This document shows positions 1-8,098 of a DNA stretch of 42,817 bases, in pieces; position 1 is the first letter of the stretch; each line of letters opens with the position of its first letter. The DNA is taken from contig NZ_JAPFGY010000030.1 in assembly GCF_026586795.1 (NCBI RefSeq), positions 1 to 42,817 of the forward strand. The letters are read 5' to 3'. The DNA is from Erythrobacter sp. WG (GTDB lineage Bacteria; Pseudomonadota; Alphaproteobacteria; Sphingomonadales; Sphingomonadaceae). Under the pieces are notes generated by a model that was not told where the DNA came from, made no database searches, and was given only the letters and a program-made list of their open reading frames with translations. Both the position numbers and the translations under genes were made by a program.

Positions 1-417
1 CTCGCCGGGCGCGTGTTCGCGGCGCAGGGCCTCGCCGACCCCGGCGTGGCGCAGCGTCTCCTCGACGCGGCGCGCGCCGTAGCCCCGCCCGCCCAGGTCG
101 CGGGCACGCATCCGGGCATAGGCATCGTCGTCGACATAGCCCAGTTCCACCAGCCGGGCGACGAGCGCGGGAAGATCGGGTGCGATCATCCGCCCATCGG
201 CGTCCTCGGCGAGGCCACGTTCGCGGATCTTGCGGGCCAGATAGGCTTCGAGCCGCGCCCCGGTCGAGGCAAAGCGGGCGGCGTAATGGAGCGCCAGGTC
301 GCGCAAGTTCGCCTCCGTCAGCGGGGGCTTGGCCCGCTTGCCCCCGCGCCCGGCGGCGCGGCGATCCTCGCCGCCACCAAGGCGGGGGAATGACGAATTC
401 GCTTTACCTGAAACCAT
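1..417 (-). CDS. recX: Regulatory protein RecX, N-terminal part (runs off the window)
   Basis: The reverse strand encodes 139 codons open to the left edge. RecX is a small three-helix-repeat protein that binds RecA filaments and modulates recombination and SOS. The translation has a basic N-terminus (about residues 1-35), then helical RecX repeats; the most telling segment is VDDDAYARMRARDLGGRGYG, the usual start of the second repeat, followed by RRVEETLRHAGV. The start is ATG at 417, preceded two codons upstream by an in-frame TAA and by a purine-rich AAGGCG ribosome site. It is divergent from the acyl-AMP ligase gene. The missing C-terminus lies outside the window. The identification rests on this signature; the family is short and variable. 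Confidence 0.85.
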   Translation of the reverse strand, partial: MVSGKANSSFPRLGGGEDRRAAGRGGKRAKPPLTEANLRDLALHYAARFASTGARLEAYLARKIRERGLAEDADGRMIAPDLPALVARLVELGYVDDDAYARMRARDLGGRGYGARRVEETLRHAGVGEALRREHAPGE

Positions 418-559
418 TTCGCCTTATTCGTGCCACTTTCCTTATCAAATGCGAATTATTCAACTCGCCGGATGATGTCCGGTGACACGGGGTTATGCCA
501 GAGCGCGAGCCGGGAGCCACCATGAAACGCGCCGCAACTGACGGGTATCGCTGACTATC
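418..559. promoter_or_regulatory. Divergent recX / acyl-AMP ligase promoter region with a small inverted repeat
   Basis: This 142-bp gap separates two divergent genes and is clearly more AT-rich than its surroundings near 400-460, as expected for promoters. A perfect inverted repeat ccgga-tgatg-tccgg lies at 468-482 and could be an operator, but no regulator can be named. No convincing -35/-10 pair stands out for either gene. Confidence 0.4.
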
Positions 560-2293
560 ATGACCGACGCCGCCTTGACGCCGACGCCGAACGATTGCGA
601 GCTGCCGCGGGTCCGCGCGCGCTTTGCCACCTTCAACAAAGCGATCGACTATGCCGCGCAGAGCCGCAAGGGCCTCAACTTCCACGATATGCGCGGTGAG
701 CTCGCGGTGGTCTATCCCTATCGCCAGATGCGCGCCGATGCGCTGGTGATGGCCCGCCGGCTGGTTGCGGCGGGGATCGGGCGTGAGGACCGCGTCGCGC
801 TGATCGCCGAGACCGGCCCGGATTTCGCCGCGCTGTTCTGCGCCTGCGTCTATGTCGGCGCCTGGCCCGTGCCGCTGCCGCTGCCGACCACCTTCGGCGG
901 CAAGGACAACTATATCGACCAATTGGCGATCCAGCTGATGAGCTCGGATCCCAAGCTGCTCCTCTACCCTGAGGAAATCGCCGAGATGGCGAGCGCGGCG
1001 GCCGCGCGGCAGGGCTGCGCTTCCGCGAGCTGGCAGGATTTCGCCACCCGCGCCGCGCCCGAATGCGACCTGCCCGAGGCGGACCCCGACGATATCTGCT
1101 ACCTGCAGTATTCCTCCGGCTCGACGCGCTTCCCCACCGGGGTCGCGGTCACCCACCGCGCGCTGCTCCACAATCTGTTCGGCCATGCCGAGACGATGAA
1201 TCTCGGCTGGGGCGACCGCTGCGTGAGCTGGCTGCCGTGGTATCACGACATGGGCCTCGTCGGGTGCTTCCTGTCGCTGGTCGCCAACCAGGTCTCGGCC
1301 GACTACATCAAGCCCGATGCCTTCGCGCGGCGGCCGCTGGCATGGCTCGACATGATCAGCCGCAACAAGGGCAACTCGCTCTCCTATTCGCCGACCTTCG
1401 GCTACGACATCTGCGCGCGCCGCATCTCGAGCCAGTCGAACGTCGCCGAACGCTTCGACCTCTCGCGCTGGCGGATCGCGGGGAACGGCGCGGACATGAT
1501 CCGGCCGGACGTCATGCAGAACTTCGTCAACGCCTTCGCGCCCGCCGGCTTCAAGGCTTCGGCCTTCACTCCGTCCTATGGCCTCGCCGAGGCGGTGCTG
1601 GCGGTGACCGTCATGCCGCCGGGCGAGGGCATCCGGGTCGAACTGGTCGAGGAAGAGCGCCTTTCCGGCGCCCCGCGCGATCTCTCCCGCCCGGCGCGCT
1701 ACCGCGCGATCGTCAATTGCGGCAAGCCGCTGCCCGACATGGAGGTGCAGATCCGGGGCGAGGACGGCGCGGCCAAGGGCGATCACCAGATCGGCAAGGT
1801 GTGGTGCCGGGGCCCGAGCGTCATGCACTCCTATTTCCGCAACGAAGACGCCACCAATGACTGCCTGCAGGACGGCTGGCTCGACACCGGGGACATGGGC
1901 TACACGGCCAAGGGCTATCTGTTCATCGTCGGCCGGGCGAAGGACATGATCATCATCAACGGCAAGAACCACTGGCCGCAGGATATCGAGTGGGCGGTGG
2001 AGCAGCTGCCCGGCTTCAACCACGGCGACATCGCCGCCTTCGCCATCGAGATGGAGAACGGCGAGGAGGCTCCCGCCGTGCTGGTCCACTGCAAGGTCTC
2101 CGACCCCGAGGAGCGCCTGCGCCTGCGCGACCAGATCGCCGACAAGGTCCGCTCGGTCACCGGCATGAGCTGCATCGTCGAGCTCGTCCCGCCCCGTACC
2201 CTGCCGCGCACAAGCTCGGGCAAATTGAGCCGCGCAAAGGCGAAGAAGCTGTACCTCGCCGGCGAGATCGTCCCGATCGACCTCGCGGCTTAG
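560..2293 (+). CDS. Fatty acyl-AMP ligase (ANL superfamily)
   Basis: This 577-residue protein activates a fatty acid with ATP to an acyl-adenylate, normally for transfer to an acyl-carrier partner rather than to CoA. The ANL motifs appear in order: phosphate-binding loop YLQYSSGSTRFPTG (about 178-191), the adenine-site motif PSYGLAEA, WLDTGDMGY with its ribose-binding Asp, the hinge VGRAKDMIIINGKNHWPQDI, and the C-terminal catalytic lysine in SSGKLSR (Lys555). The spacing and wording after YGLAEA (a variable insertion, then VNCGKPLPDMEVQI) fit fatty acyl-AMP ligases better than acyl-CoA synthetases. No carrier protein, polyketide synthase or sphingolipid gene is adjacent, so the lipid product cannot be inferred. 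The ATG at 560 is the first good start, but its ribosome site is weak. Confidence 0.88.
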   Translation: MTDAALTPTPNDCELPRVRARFATFNKAIDYAAQSRKGLNFHDMRGELAVVYPYRQMRADALVMARRLVAAGIGREDRVALIAETGPDFAALFCACVYVGAWPVPLPLPTTFGGKDNYIDQLAIQLMSSDPKLLLYPEEIAEMASAAAARQGCASASWQDFATRAAPECDLPEADPDDICYLQYSSGSTRFPTGVAVTHRALLHNLFGHAETMNLGWGDRCVSWLPWYHDMGLVGCFLSLVANQVSADYIKPDAFARRPLAWLDMISRNKGNSLSYSPTFGYDICARRISSQSNVAERFDLSRWRIAGNGADMIRPDVMQNFVNAFAPAGFKASAFTPSYGLAEAVLAVTVMPPGEGIRVELVEEERLSGAPRDLSRPARYRAIVNCGKPLPDMEVQIRGEDGAAKGDHQIGKVWCRGPSVMHSYFRNEDATNDCLQDGWLDTGDMGYTAKGYLFIVGRAKDMIIINGKNHWPQDIEWAVEQLPGFNHGDIAAFAIEMENGEEAPAVLVHCKVSDPEERLRLRDQIADKVRSVTGMSCIVELVPPRTLPRTSSGKLSRAKAKKLYLAGEIVPIDLAA

Positions 2294-2305
2294 ACCCACA
2301 CTCCC

Positions 2306-2385
2306 GCCCCGGGCTCGACCCGGGGCGCAGCGTCTTCCCGAGACCGATCACCGAGCGCAAGGCAGCGGGCTCCGGGCCGAGCCCG
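2306..2385. repeat. Two GC-rich hairpins, REP-like or terminator, after the acyl-AMP ligase gene
   Basis: Thirteen bases after the ligase stop is a perfect hairpin, gccccggg-ctcga-cccggggc (2306-2326). A second hairpin follows at 2366-2385 (cgggctc, six-base loop, gagcccg). Their sequences are alike (cgggctcgacccgg versus gggccgagcccgg), which suggests two degenerate copies of one palindromic repeat. They may also end ligase transcription, although neither is followed by a T run. The remaining 258 bp up to the next gene show no reading frame I can support. Confidence 0.5.
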
Positions 2386-2643
2386 GGGCGGGGTACGTCT
2401 TCTCTGCGTGCCCCTTTGCGCCGTCATGCGCCTATCCCGACGCGGGGCAGTGTCCGCTTTCGGGCAGTCGGCGGGTTTGCGTTAGTGGCGGATCGTGGGT
2501 GGGAACCGGAATGGCGGGTTTTAACAGCCCACTGTTGGCACAAGCATTCGCAATTCTGTGCTTTACCTCCGATCGTCCCGGCCTGTAGGTTGCGGGCAAT
2601 GCGCTCTCTTTTGTAGTGGTACGCATCTTGAGAAGGTGGGCGA

Positions 2644-3327
2644 ATGATGGCGCGGCGCGGGGTTCTGGGTGTGCTGGCGGGCGGGGCGACTGCCTTGCTT
2701 TCAGGGTGCGGCCTATTCGGGGGCAACAGCTATCGCTTCAGGATGACTGTCGAGGTCGACACCCCCCAAGGATTGAATACCGGATCAAGCGTTTATGCGG
2801 TCCGGGGTTTCACGACTAGTGACCTTCTGACTGGTGGCACGTCATCGGACACGCAGTTCAAAGGCGAAGCTACGATGGTGGACCTCGGCAATGGCAGGGT
2901 GCTGTTCGCCCTGCTGCGGATGGCAAACGGGACAAGTTCTGACGACAATCTTGCGATCATGTCGATGAAGGCGATGGACCCGGCCTATGCCAACAACAAA
3001 AAGGACAGCGCGCAGCGGATCGCGTCTGGCAACGGCATCACTTCGCCTGCCGAGGTGGCACCTAAGGACTATCCGCTGCTCGTGACCTTCGGGGACATGC
3101 AGAACCCCACCAGTGTCACCCGCGTCGATCCGACAAACCTTGCCGCAAGCTTCGGGCCGGGCGTGCGGCTGAAGCGGATCGTGGTCGAGGTCACCGATGA
3201 TGATGTGACGACGGGGATTGAGGAGCGGTTGGGGTGGTTGGATGACATGTGGAACCATGACATCAATCGCGATGGACCATTTTACAAAAGATTCCCGTCA
3301 GAAACGCAATTTCTGCAGCGAAAGTAG
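2644..3327 (+). CDS. Putative lipoprotein of unknown function
   Basis: The 227-residue product starts with an arginine-containing signal sequence and a lipobox LLSGC, so Cys22 should be lipidated and the protein anchored in the envelope. The mature part begins with a beta-rich stretch (YRFRMTVEVDTPQGLNTGSS), is mostly polar, and has no catalytic motif that I recognise. Similar lipoproteins in sphingomonads are, from memory, often found beside alpha/beta-hydrolase-like genes, which fits the decayed reading frame that starts six bases downstream. The start ATG at 2644 (a second ATG follows at 2647) sits behind a GAGAAGG-type ribosome site. Codon use is visibly less GC-biased than in neighbouring genes, a hint of later acquisition. 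Confidence 0.75.
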   Translation: MMARRGVLGVLAGGATALLSGCGLFGGNSYRFRMTVEVDTPQGLNTGSSVYAVRGFTTSDLLTGGTSSDTQFKGEATMVDLGNGRVLFALLRMANGTSSDDNLAIMSMKAMDPAYANNKKDSAQRIASGNGITSPAEVAPKDYPLLVTFGDMQNPTSVTRVDPTNLAASFGPGVRLKRIVVEVTDDDVTTGIEERLGWLDDMWNHDINRDGPFYKRFPSETQFLQRK

Positions 3328-3333
3328 GCGACC

Positions 3334-3603
3334 ATGAACCGAGATCTCTTTCTCGCTATACTTTCGCTAGATCCATATAATCGCGGCTACGGGGTAAATA
3401 TTCAGGGGCTGGCTGTACCTGAATTCAATCCCGATGGATAGAAAAGAGCGACTGCCCGGCTTGGGATGGCCGATCTATCGTATGACAGCGTCGCTTTGCT
3501 TGGTCCAAATGCAGAAGCTGCCGGCTTCTACGCGATCGCCTATAAACTTCCTCCCGGGTATATCGAGAACCTCTCCGGCACGGTGATTTCCTACCGCGGC
3601 TGA
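3334..3603 (+). pseudogene. Decayed alpha/beta-hydrolase-like (lipase-like) gene, two in-frame stops and truncation
   Basis: An ATG six bases after the lipoprotein stop opens a frame reading MNRDLFLAILSLDPYNRGYG, an N-terminus I associate with lipase-like proteins of sphingomonads. Codon 36 is TAG (3439-3441). The same frame then continues sensibly as ARLGMADLSYDSVALLG and AAGFYAIAYKLP to GTVISYRG, which resembles the segment just before the nucleophile region of lipase-3 type hydrolases (typically VISYRGT). A TGA follows as codon 90 (3601-3603). No nucleophile elbow GxSxG is found before the convergent DUF389 gene at 3694, so most of the hydrolase is gone. That the frame stays open and meaningful across the first stop argues for recent decay. 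The family assignment is from remembered similarity and is moderate. Confidence 0.6.
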
Positions 3604-3693
3604 GGCGCCCAAAATCAGCTGCGCGAATGGCGGAATTGGGGTCGCCAGCCGAACATCCGTTTTTGTTCCAAGGCCGCGCCAGAGAGGACGCGC

Positions 3694-5190
3694 CTACTCA
3701 GCCTCGCTGACCCAGCTCGCACGAAGGGGCGCGGGGCCAGGGCGGGTCTCGGCCGTCACGTCGCTTTCGCGCAGCACGGCGGCGGCGGCCTCGGCCTCCG
3801 CGGCCGGACCGGTCAGCACCACGCCGCGTTCCAGCCGCTGCGCGGCCCAGGCGATGGTGGCGAGCGCGGCCTCGCCCTCAGGGCCGCCGGGGATGGTGGC
3901 GGACCCCACCAGCGCCGCAGGGGGCGGGACCAGTTCGATGCGCCATTCGGGCTCGCTCGCCGTGATCCGGCCCTCGAGCGCGCGGTAGGTCGCGAGTTCC
4001 GCCCCCTCGAGCCGCCGCGCCCGCACCAGTGCGCGGCGGCGACCCTCGTCGATCAGCACCTCGTTCGGGGTCACCCCCGCCGCCAGCGCGAGCCGCAAGG
4101 CCAGCGCATCGAGCCGCCGCGCGGCGCTGCGCTCGTCACGCTCGCGCGCCGAGGCGAGCTGCGCGCGCTCGGCATCGGTCGCGCTGGTGCCGACCTGATA
4201 CTGCACGAGATCGAGCTTGACCGGCTCGCCCAGCCGTTCGCCGAGCACGCGCTCGACCGCGCCGTTGATCTCGGGGCGCAGCACGGGGGTGAACAGCACG
4301 GCGTGGACGGTAACGGGCTCGGCGGCGAAATCGATCTCCAGCGCATCGAGCTGCGCGCGTTCGTCGGCCAGCGCGCGGATCTCGGCGCGCACGATGCGCT
4401 GCGCGTTGGCTTCCCAGGCGATCCGCTGGAGGGTGAAACCGAGCGGCACCGCCAGCGCCATCAGCACCACCACCACCATGATGCTCTGCCAGCGCGACTG
4501 GCGGCGCGACAGCCTTGCGCGGAAGCCGTAGAGGCGGGCCATGCCGAAGGCGGTGAAGGCGATGGTGATGAAGTTGGTGACGAACAGCAGCAGCGCGCCG
4601 GAAAACACCGTCCCGTTCCAGGTGGCAAGGCCGTAGCCGACCACCGCCAGCGGCGGCATCAGCGCGGTGGCGATGGCGACGCCGACGATCGCGCCCTCGC
4701 GCCCGCGGATCATCGCATAGGCCCCGGCAAGCGCCGAGAACAGCGCCACGAAGAGGTCGAAGAGGTTGGGCCGGGTGCGCGCGGCGATTTCCGGGGTGAC
4801 GGCCTGGATCGGCGAGACGAACACCAGCGCGGCGCTCAGCAGCACCGCCAGAGCCGCGCCGATGGCCAGCGTGCGCAGCGAATCCCTGACCCACGCCCAG
4901 TCCCCGATGGCGAGCGCGAAGCCCAGTCCGATGATCGGCCCCATCAGCGGCGAGATCAGCATCGCGCCGATCACCACGGCGGGGCTGGAGAGCAGCAGGC
5001 CGAGGATGGCGATGGCGCCGCTCATCGCGGTCATGAACAGGTAGTGTTCGGACAGGCGGCCGTCCTCGCGGCGGCGCTCGGTCACCTCGGCCTGGTCGAC
5101 CGCCTCGCCGATATGCGCGCGCCACCACGCCCGCGCCCGGGCGAGCGGGGTGGGCGGCGCGCCGGCGGCGGCGGCGGTGGTGTCGTTCAT
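3694..5190 (-). CDS. DUF389 multi-pass membrane protein
   Basis: This 498-residue inner-membrane protein of unknown function has a soluble N-terminus (1-45), then about six hydrophobic helices between residues 50 and 260. It carries the two family hallmarks AMLISPLMGPIIGLGFALA and REGAIVGVAIATALMPPLAV. The C-terminal third (about 265-498) is soluble and alternates charged helices with short strands; it could be a periplasmic or cytosolic sensor-like domain. The ATG at 5190 follows a weak ribosome site. It faces the hydrolase remnant downstream, and a symporter fragment lies upstream on the same strand. Substrate and role are unknown for the family; a transport role is only a guess. Confidence 0.85.
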   Translation of the reverse strand: MNDTTAAAAGAPPTPLARARAWWRAHIGEAVDQAEVTERRREDGRLSEHYLFMTAMSGAIAILGLLLSSPAVVIGAMLISPLMGPIIGLGFALAIGDWAWVRDSLRTLAIGAALAVLLSAALVFVSPIQAVTPEIAARTRPNLFDLFVALFSALAGAYAMIRGREGAIVGVAIATALMPPLAVVGYGLATWNGTVFSGALLLFVTNFITIAFTAFGMARLYGFRARLSRRQSRWQSIMVVVVLMALAVPLGFTLQRIAWEANAQRIVRAEIRALADERAQLDALEIDFAAEPVTVHAVLFTPVLRPEINGAVERVLGERLGEPVKLDLVQYQVGTSATDAERAQLASARERDERSAARRLDALALRLALAAGVTPNEVLIDEGRRRALVRARRLEGAELATYRALEGRITASEPEWRIELVPPPAALVGSATIPGGPEGEAALATIAWAAQRLERGVVLTGPAAEAEAAAAVLRESDVTAETRPGPAPLRASWVSEAE

Positions 5191-5262
5191 CGCGGGCCTC
5201 GGAAACTGCCGAACATGGCAACCGGGTTAGCCGCCCTCTGCCATGCTGCCAAGCCGGGGGGG

Positions 5263-5442
5263 TCAGGCCTCGCCCGCCACCGCACGGCGGCGGCCGGCGA
5301 GGCGCATCACCGCCATGTCGGCGGTGACGTTGCCGAGCGTGCGGAACACGTCGGGCAGGGTCTCGATGGCGAGGAGCTCGGGCCCGTAGCCCATGCCGTT
5401 TGCCCAGGCGCCCGTCACCAGCCCGCCCGCCACCCCCGGGAG
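5263..5442 (-). pseudogene. C-terminal remnant of a dicarboxylate/amino acid:cation symporter (DAACS family)
   Basis: The reverse frame ending at TGA 5263-5265 reads GPELLAIETLPDVFRTLGNV then TADMAVMRLAGRR. This matches the extreme C-terminus of GltP/DctA-type symporters, where the last helix carries D-x-x-R-T-x-x-N-V-x-x-D. Only about 45-60 residues of a roughly 430-residue protein remain. Upstream codons (about 5443-5517) read as arginine- and proline-rich nonsense, and the telA promoter begins at once after that, so the rest has been deleted. No start belonging to the family is present. A functional small protein is unlikely. Confidence 0.65.
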
Positions 5443-5529
5443 CGGGCCGAAGCGATCCGCCGTCCGTCTGCCGCGCGACGGCGGGCATGGACGCGGGGGG
5501 CCATTCGCGCCTACCATGGCGGCGCGCGC

Positions 5530-5558
5530 TTGAAAGGCGTGTCTTAGATCACTAATAC
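5530..5558 (+). promoter_or_regulatory. Candidate housekeeping promoter for the telA operon
   Basis: TTGAAA at 5530-5535 and TAATAC at 5553-5558 are separated by exactly 17 bp, close to the sigma-70 consensus. They lie in a short AT-rich patch 53 bp upstream of the telA start, which has a GAGG ribosome site at 5600-5603. No operator is evident. Confidence 0.5.
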
Positions 5559-5610
5559 AGCACGAAGCGCGCGCGAAAACTGCGGGCGACAGGGAGCACG
5601 AGGCACGACA

Positions 5611-6822
5611 ATGAGCACCGAGACCAAGACCGCGACCGCGACCGAGTTCACCCTCACCCCGCCCGATCCGGTGCCCCAGGTCCAGCCCGAACAGGCCGCG
5701 GGCCTCGTGCCCGTCACCACCGAACAGAAGTCGAAGCTCGACACCAAGGTCGATGCCTTCGTTGCCGAACTCGTCTCGGCCGATGCCAATTCGCCCCAGT
5801 TCGGCGAGAAGGTCGACCAGATCACCCGCATGGGCCAGGAGCAGATCCGCGCGGCGGCCGCCATGTCGAACCGCTTCCTCGACCGCCCGGTGCGCGCGAT
5901 GGATGCCGACGGCAACGTGGGCAAGGACCTCGCCGAACTGCGCCGCACGGTCGAGGATCTCGATCCCGGCCGGCAGGGCAAGCTTTCAGGCCCGCGCAAG
6001 ATTTTGGGGATCATCCCCTTCGGCAACAAGATCAAGAACTACTTCGACAGCTACACATCCGCGCAGGGGCACATCGCGGCGATCCTCCAGCGGCTCGAAA
6101 GCGGCAAGAAGGAGCTGCACCTCGATAACGCCGCGATCGACACCGAGCGGCAGAAGCTGTGGGCGGCGATGGGCGAGCTTGAGCAGATGATCCACATCGC
6201 CAAGCGGCTCGACGAACGGCTCGAGGCGAAGGCGCTGGAACTCGACAGCTCGGACCCGGCCAAGGCCAAGGCGCTGCGGGAAAGCGCGCTGTTCTACGTC
6301 CGCCAGCGGACGCAGGACCTGCTGACCCAGATGGCGGTGAGCGTGCAGGGCTACCTTGCGCTCGACCTCGTCAAGAAGAACAATGTCGAACTGGTGAAGG
6401 GCGTCGACCGCGCCAGCACCACCACGGTCGGCGCGCTGCGCACCGCGGTGACCGTGGCGCAGGCGATGACCAACCAGCGCCTCGTGCTCGGCCAGATCAC
6501 CGCGCTCAACAAGACCACCGCCGACATCATCGATTCGACCAGCACGCTGCTGCGCGAACAGACCGCGCAGATCCACGAGCAGGCTGCCTCCAGCACGATC
6601 CCGCTCGAGACGCTCCAGCGCGCCTTCCAGAACATCTACGACACGATGGACGAGGTCGACGCCTTCAAGGTGCGCGCGCTGGATTCGATGAAGCAGACGG
6701 TCAACGTGCTGACCAGCGAGGTCGAACGTTCCAAGGGCTACATCGCCCGCGCCGAAGGGCAGGCGCAGGCGCAGGCCAAGGTCGCCTCGCAGACGCCCTC
6801 GCTGCTGGCGCTGGATAGCTGA
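5611..6822 (+). CDS. telA: TelA family protein (toxic anion resistance)
   Basis: This 403-residue, highly helical cytosolic protein belongs to the TelA/KlaA family, first named for tellurite resistance on plasmids and common on chromosomes beside XpaC-like genes. The family core runs from about residue 45 to 385 and includes RKILGIIPFGNKIKNYFDSY, a stretch of probable coiled coil (about 160-215), and the conserved LALDLVKKNNVELVKGVDRA then TTTVGALRTAVTVAQA region. The first 40 residues are Thr/Pro-rich and probably disordered. The biochemical function is unknown; links to envelope stress and antimicrobial tolerance have been reported for family members. It is the first gene of an operon: its TGA shares one base with the ATG of the XpaC-like gene (TGATG). 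Confidence 0.92.
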   Translation: MSTETKTATATEFTLTPPDPVPQVQPEQAAGLVPVTTEQKSKLDTKVDAFVAELVSADANSPQFGEKVDQITRMGQEQIRAAAAMSNRFLDRPVRAMDADGNVGKDLAELRRTVEDLDPGRQGKLSGPRKILGIIPFGNKIKNYFDSYTSAQGHIAAILQRLESGKKELHLDNAAIDTERQKLWAAMGELEQMIHIAKRLDERLEAKALELDSSDPAKAKALRESALFYVRQRTQDLLTQMAVSVQGYLALDLVKKNNVELVKGVDRASTTTVGALRTAVTVAQAMTNQRLVLGQITALNKTTADIIDSTSTLLREQTAQIHEQAASSTIPLETLQRAFQNIYDTMDEVDAFKVRALDSMKQTVNVLTSEVERSKGYIARAEGQAQAQAKVASQTPSLLALDS

Positions 6823-7640
6823 TGCCCGACAACGCGCACGAATCCGATCGCATCCTGCGCGAGGCGAAACGCAGCCTCGTCACCCAGCGCGAGGGCGGCA
6901 CCCACCGCCCCGCGCCCCGGGGGCAGAGCATCGGCAAGGCCTCGGCCGAGGTCAAGACGAAGGCGCTGCTCAAGAAGGCGCGCAACATCGTGCTCGCGCT
7001 GCTCGCGCTTTATGTCGGGGCCGGGATCACGGGTGCGATCATCGGCGGGATCGGCTTCTGGGGGGTGATGACGGTGGTCGCGCTGACCGCCTTCATCTTC
7101 GCCATGTTCGCGGCGACGGGCAAGGTGAAGGTGCCGCAGCGCGCCGAACTGAAGCAGGGCAACCCCGGCCAGATGGTCGCGCGCACCGAAATCTGGCTCG
7201 AGGCGCAGCGCCCCACTCTGCCGCCGCCCGCGCAGGCGCTGGTCGACCAGCTCGGCGTGCAGCTCGATGCGCTCGGGCTGCAACTGAAGGGCCTTGGCGA
7301 CGACGAGCCGGCGATGGCCGAGGTGCGCGAGCTGGTGGGCGAATACATCCCCGAGACGATCGACAACTACCGCAAGATTCCCGCGCATCTTCGCGGCGAG
7401 GAATATGCCGGCAAGACCGCCGACGAGCGCCTCGTCGAGAGCCTCACCAAGCTTTCGGGCGAGGTCGACCGGGTGACGCGGCGGCTCGCGGAAGGCGCGC
7501 TCGACGACCTCGCCATCAAGAGCCGCTATCTCGAATACCGCTATGGCGGGGCCGAGGTGCTGGAGGATGCCTCAGGGATGCCGGACACCGGCGTGCCGCT
7601 GCCCGATTTCTCCGCCCTTCCCACCAAGCAGGAGCGCTAG
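6822..7640 (+). CDS. XpaC-like membrane protein (5-bromo-4-chloroindolyl phosphate hydrolysis family)
   Basis: The 272-residue product has a basic cytosolic N-terminus (1-52), two hydrophobic helices (about 55-75 and 80-98, NIVLALLALYVGAGITGAII and GVMTVVALTAFIFAMFAATG), then a soluble helical domain of about 170 residues. That layout and its position directly after telA identify it as the XpaC-type partner; the two families are repeatedly found together, as in Bacillus xpaC-yceH. The historic name refers to an indicator-substrate phenotype, and the true activity is not established. A one-base overlap with telA indicates translational coupling. The C-terminal YLEYRYGGAEVLEDA segment is the likely conserved end of the domain. 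Confidence 0.78.
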   Translation: MPDNAHESDRILREAKRSLVTQREGGTHRPAPRGQSIGKASAEVKTKALLKKARNIVLALLALYVGAGITGAIIGGIGFWGVMTVVALTAFIFAMFAATGKVKVPQRAELKQGNPGQMVARTEIWLEAQRPTLPPPAQALVDQLGVQLDALGLQLKGLGDDEPAMAEVRELVGEYIPETIDNYRKIPAHLRGEEYAGKTADERLVESLTKLSGEVDRVTRRLAEGALDDLAIKSRYLEYRYGGAEVLEDASGMPDTGVPLPDFSALPTKQER

Positions 7641-7643
7641 GCC

Positions 7644-7943
7644 ATGCGCGTCGCCCTTCCCCACAACCTCGGCAAGGACGAGGTGCGCCGCAGGATGCAC
7701 AAGCACGCGGACGAGATCGGCGGTTTTTTCCCGGCGGGCCTCGCCAGGGTCAGCACCAACTGGACCAGCGAGGACCGCATGGTCATCAACACCGAGGTGA
7801 TGGGGCAGACCATCCCCGGCGAGGTGCTGGTGGGCGAGACCGAGGTGGTGATCGCGATGGATCTGCCGCTGCTGCTCAGCGTGATGCGCGGCCCGCTGGA
7901 GGCCGCGGTCAAGAAGGAAGCCGGCCGTCTGCTCGCGCCCTGA
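7644..7943 (+). CDS. Polyhydroxyalkanoic acid system family protein
   Basis: This 99-residue soluble protein fits the small PHA_gran_rgn family named for its occurrence near polyhydroxyalkanoate granule genes. It starts with MRVALPHNLGKDEVRRRMHK, has a central beta section (VINTEVMGQTIPGEVLVGE) and ends in an amphipathic helix (RGPLEAAVKKEAGRLL). The family resembles small helix-grip folds; its biochemical role is undefined. It begins three bases after the XpaC-like stop, so it is the third gene of the telA operon. No PHA synthase or phasin lies in the window, so a link to PHA rests on the family name only. Confidence 0.75.
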   Translation: MRVALPHNLGKDEVRRRMHKHADEIGGFFPAGLARVSTNWTSEDRMVINTEVMGQTIPGEVLVGETEVVIAMDLPLLLSVMRGPLEAAVKKEAGRLLAP

Positions 7944-7999
7944 GGCCCGCCGCGGCGCGGCCCGACGGGCTTACCTGCAATTGCTTTAAGATTTGATCC

Positions 8000-8018
8000 G
8001 TGTCATACCGAGGGACAC
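8000..8018. promoter_or_regulatory. Inverted repeat upstream of bphO, possible operator
   Basis: GTGTC (8000-8004) and GACAC (8014-8018) form an inverted repeat about 80 bp before the bphO start, in an AT-richer stretch that probably holds the promoter (TTGCTT at 7981). The pattern TGT-N11-ACA is near, but one base short of, the TGT-N12-ACA sites of PpsR/CrtJ regulators, so I do not assign it. The bphO start has a good AGGAAGGA ribosome site at 8083-8090. Confidence 0.25.
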
Positions 8019-8098
8019 GACGTTTGCCTTATTTGCCTCTCCCGGGATCGTGAGGCGGATCGGCTTGGAAAGCCGTTCGGGCAGGAAGGACGGGTCCC

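Noticed and set aside
404..2299. 631-codon open frame on the reverse strand opposite the acyl-AMP ligase
   Set aside because: It mirrors a gene with clear ANL motifs; the His/Arg/Asp-rich translation is typical antisense of high-GC coding DNA.
2306..2385. Small RNA gene
   Set aside because: Only two short hairpins, with no promoter or T tract to support a transcript.
8000..8018. PpsR/CrtJ binding site upstream of bphO
   Set aside because: The spacing between TGT and ACA is 11, not 12, and no photosynthesis gene is in the window; kept only as an unnamed inverted repeat.
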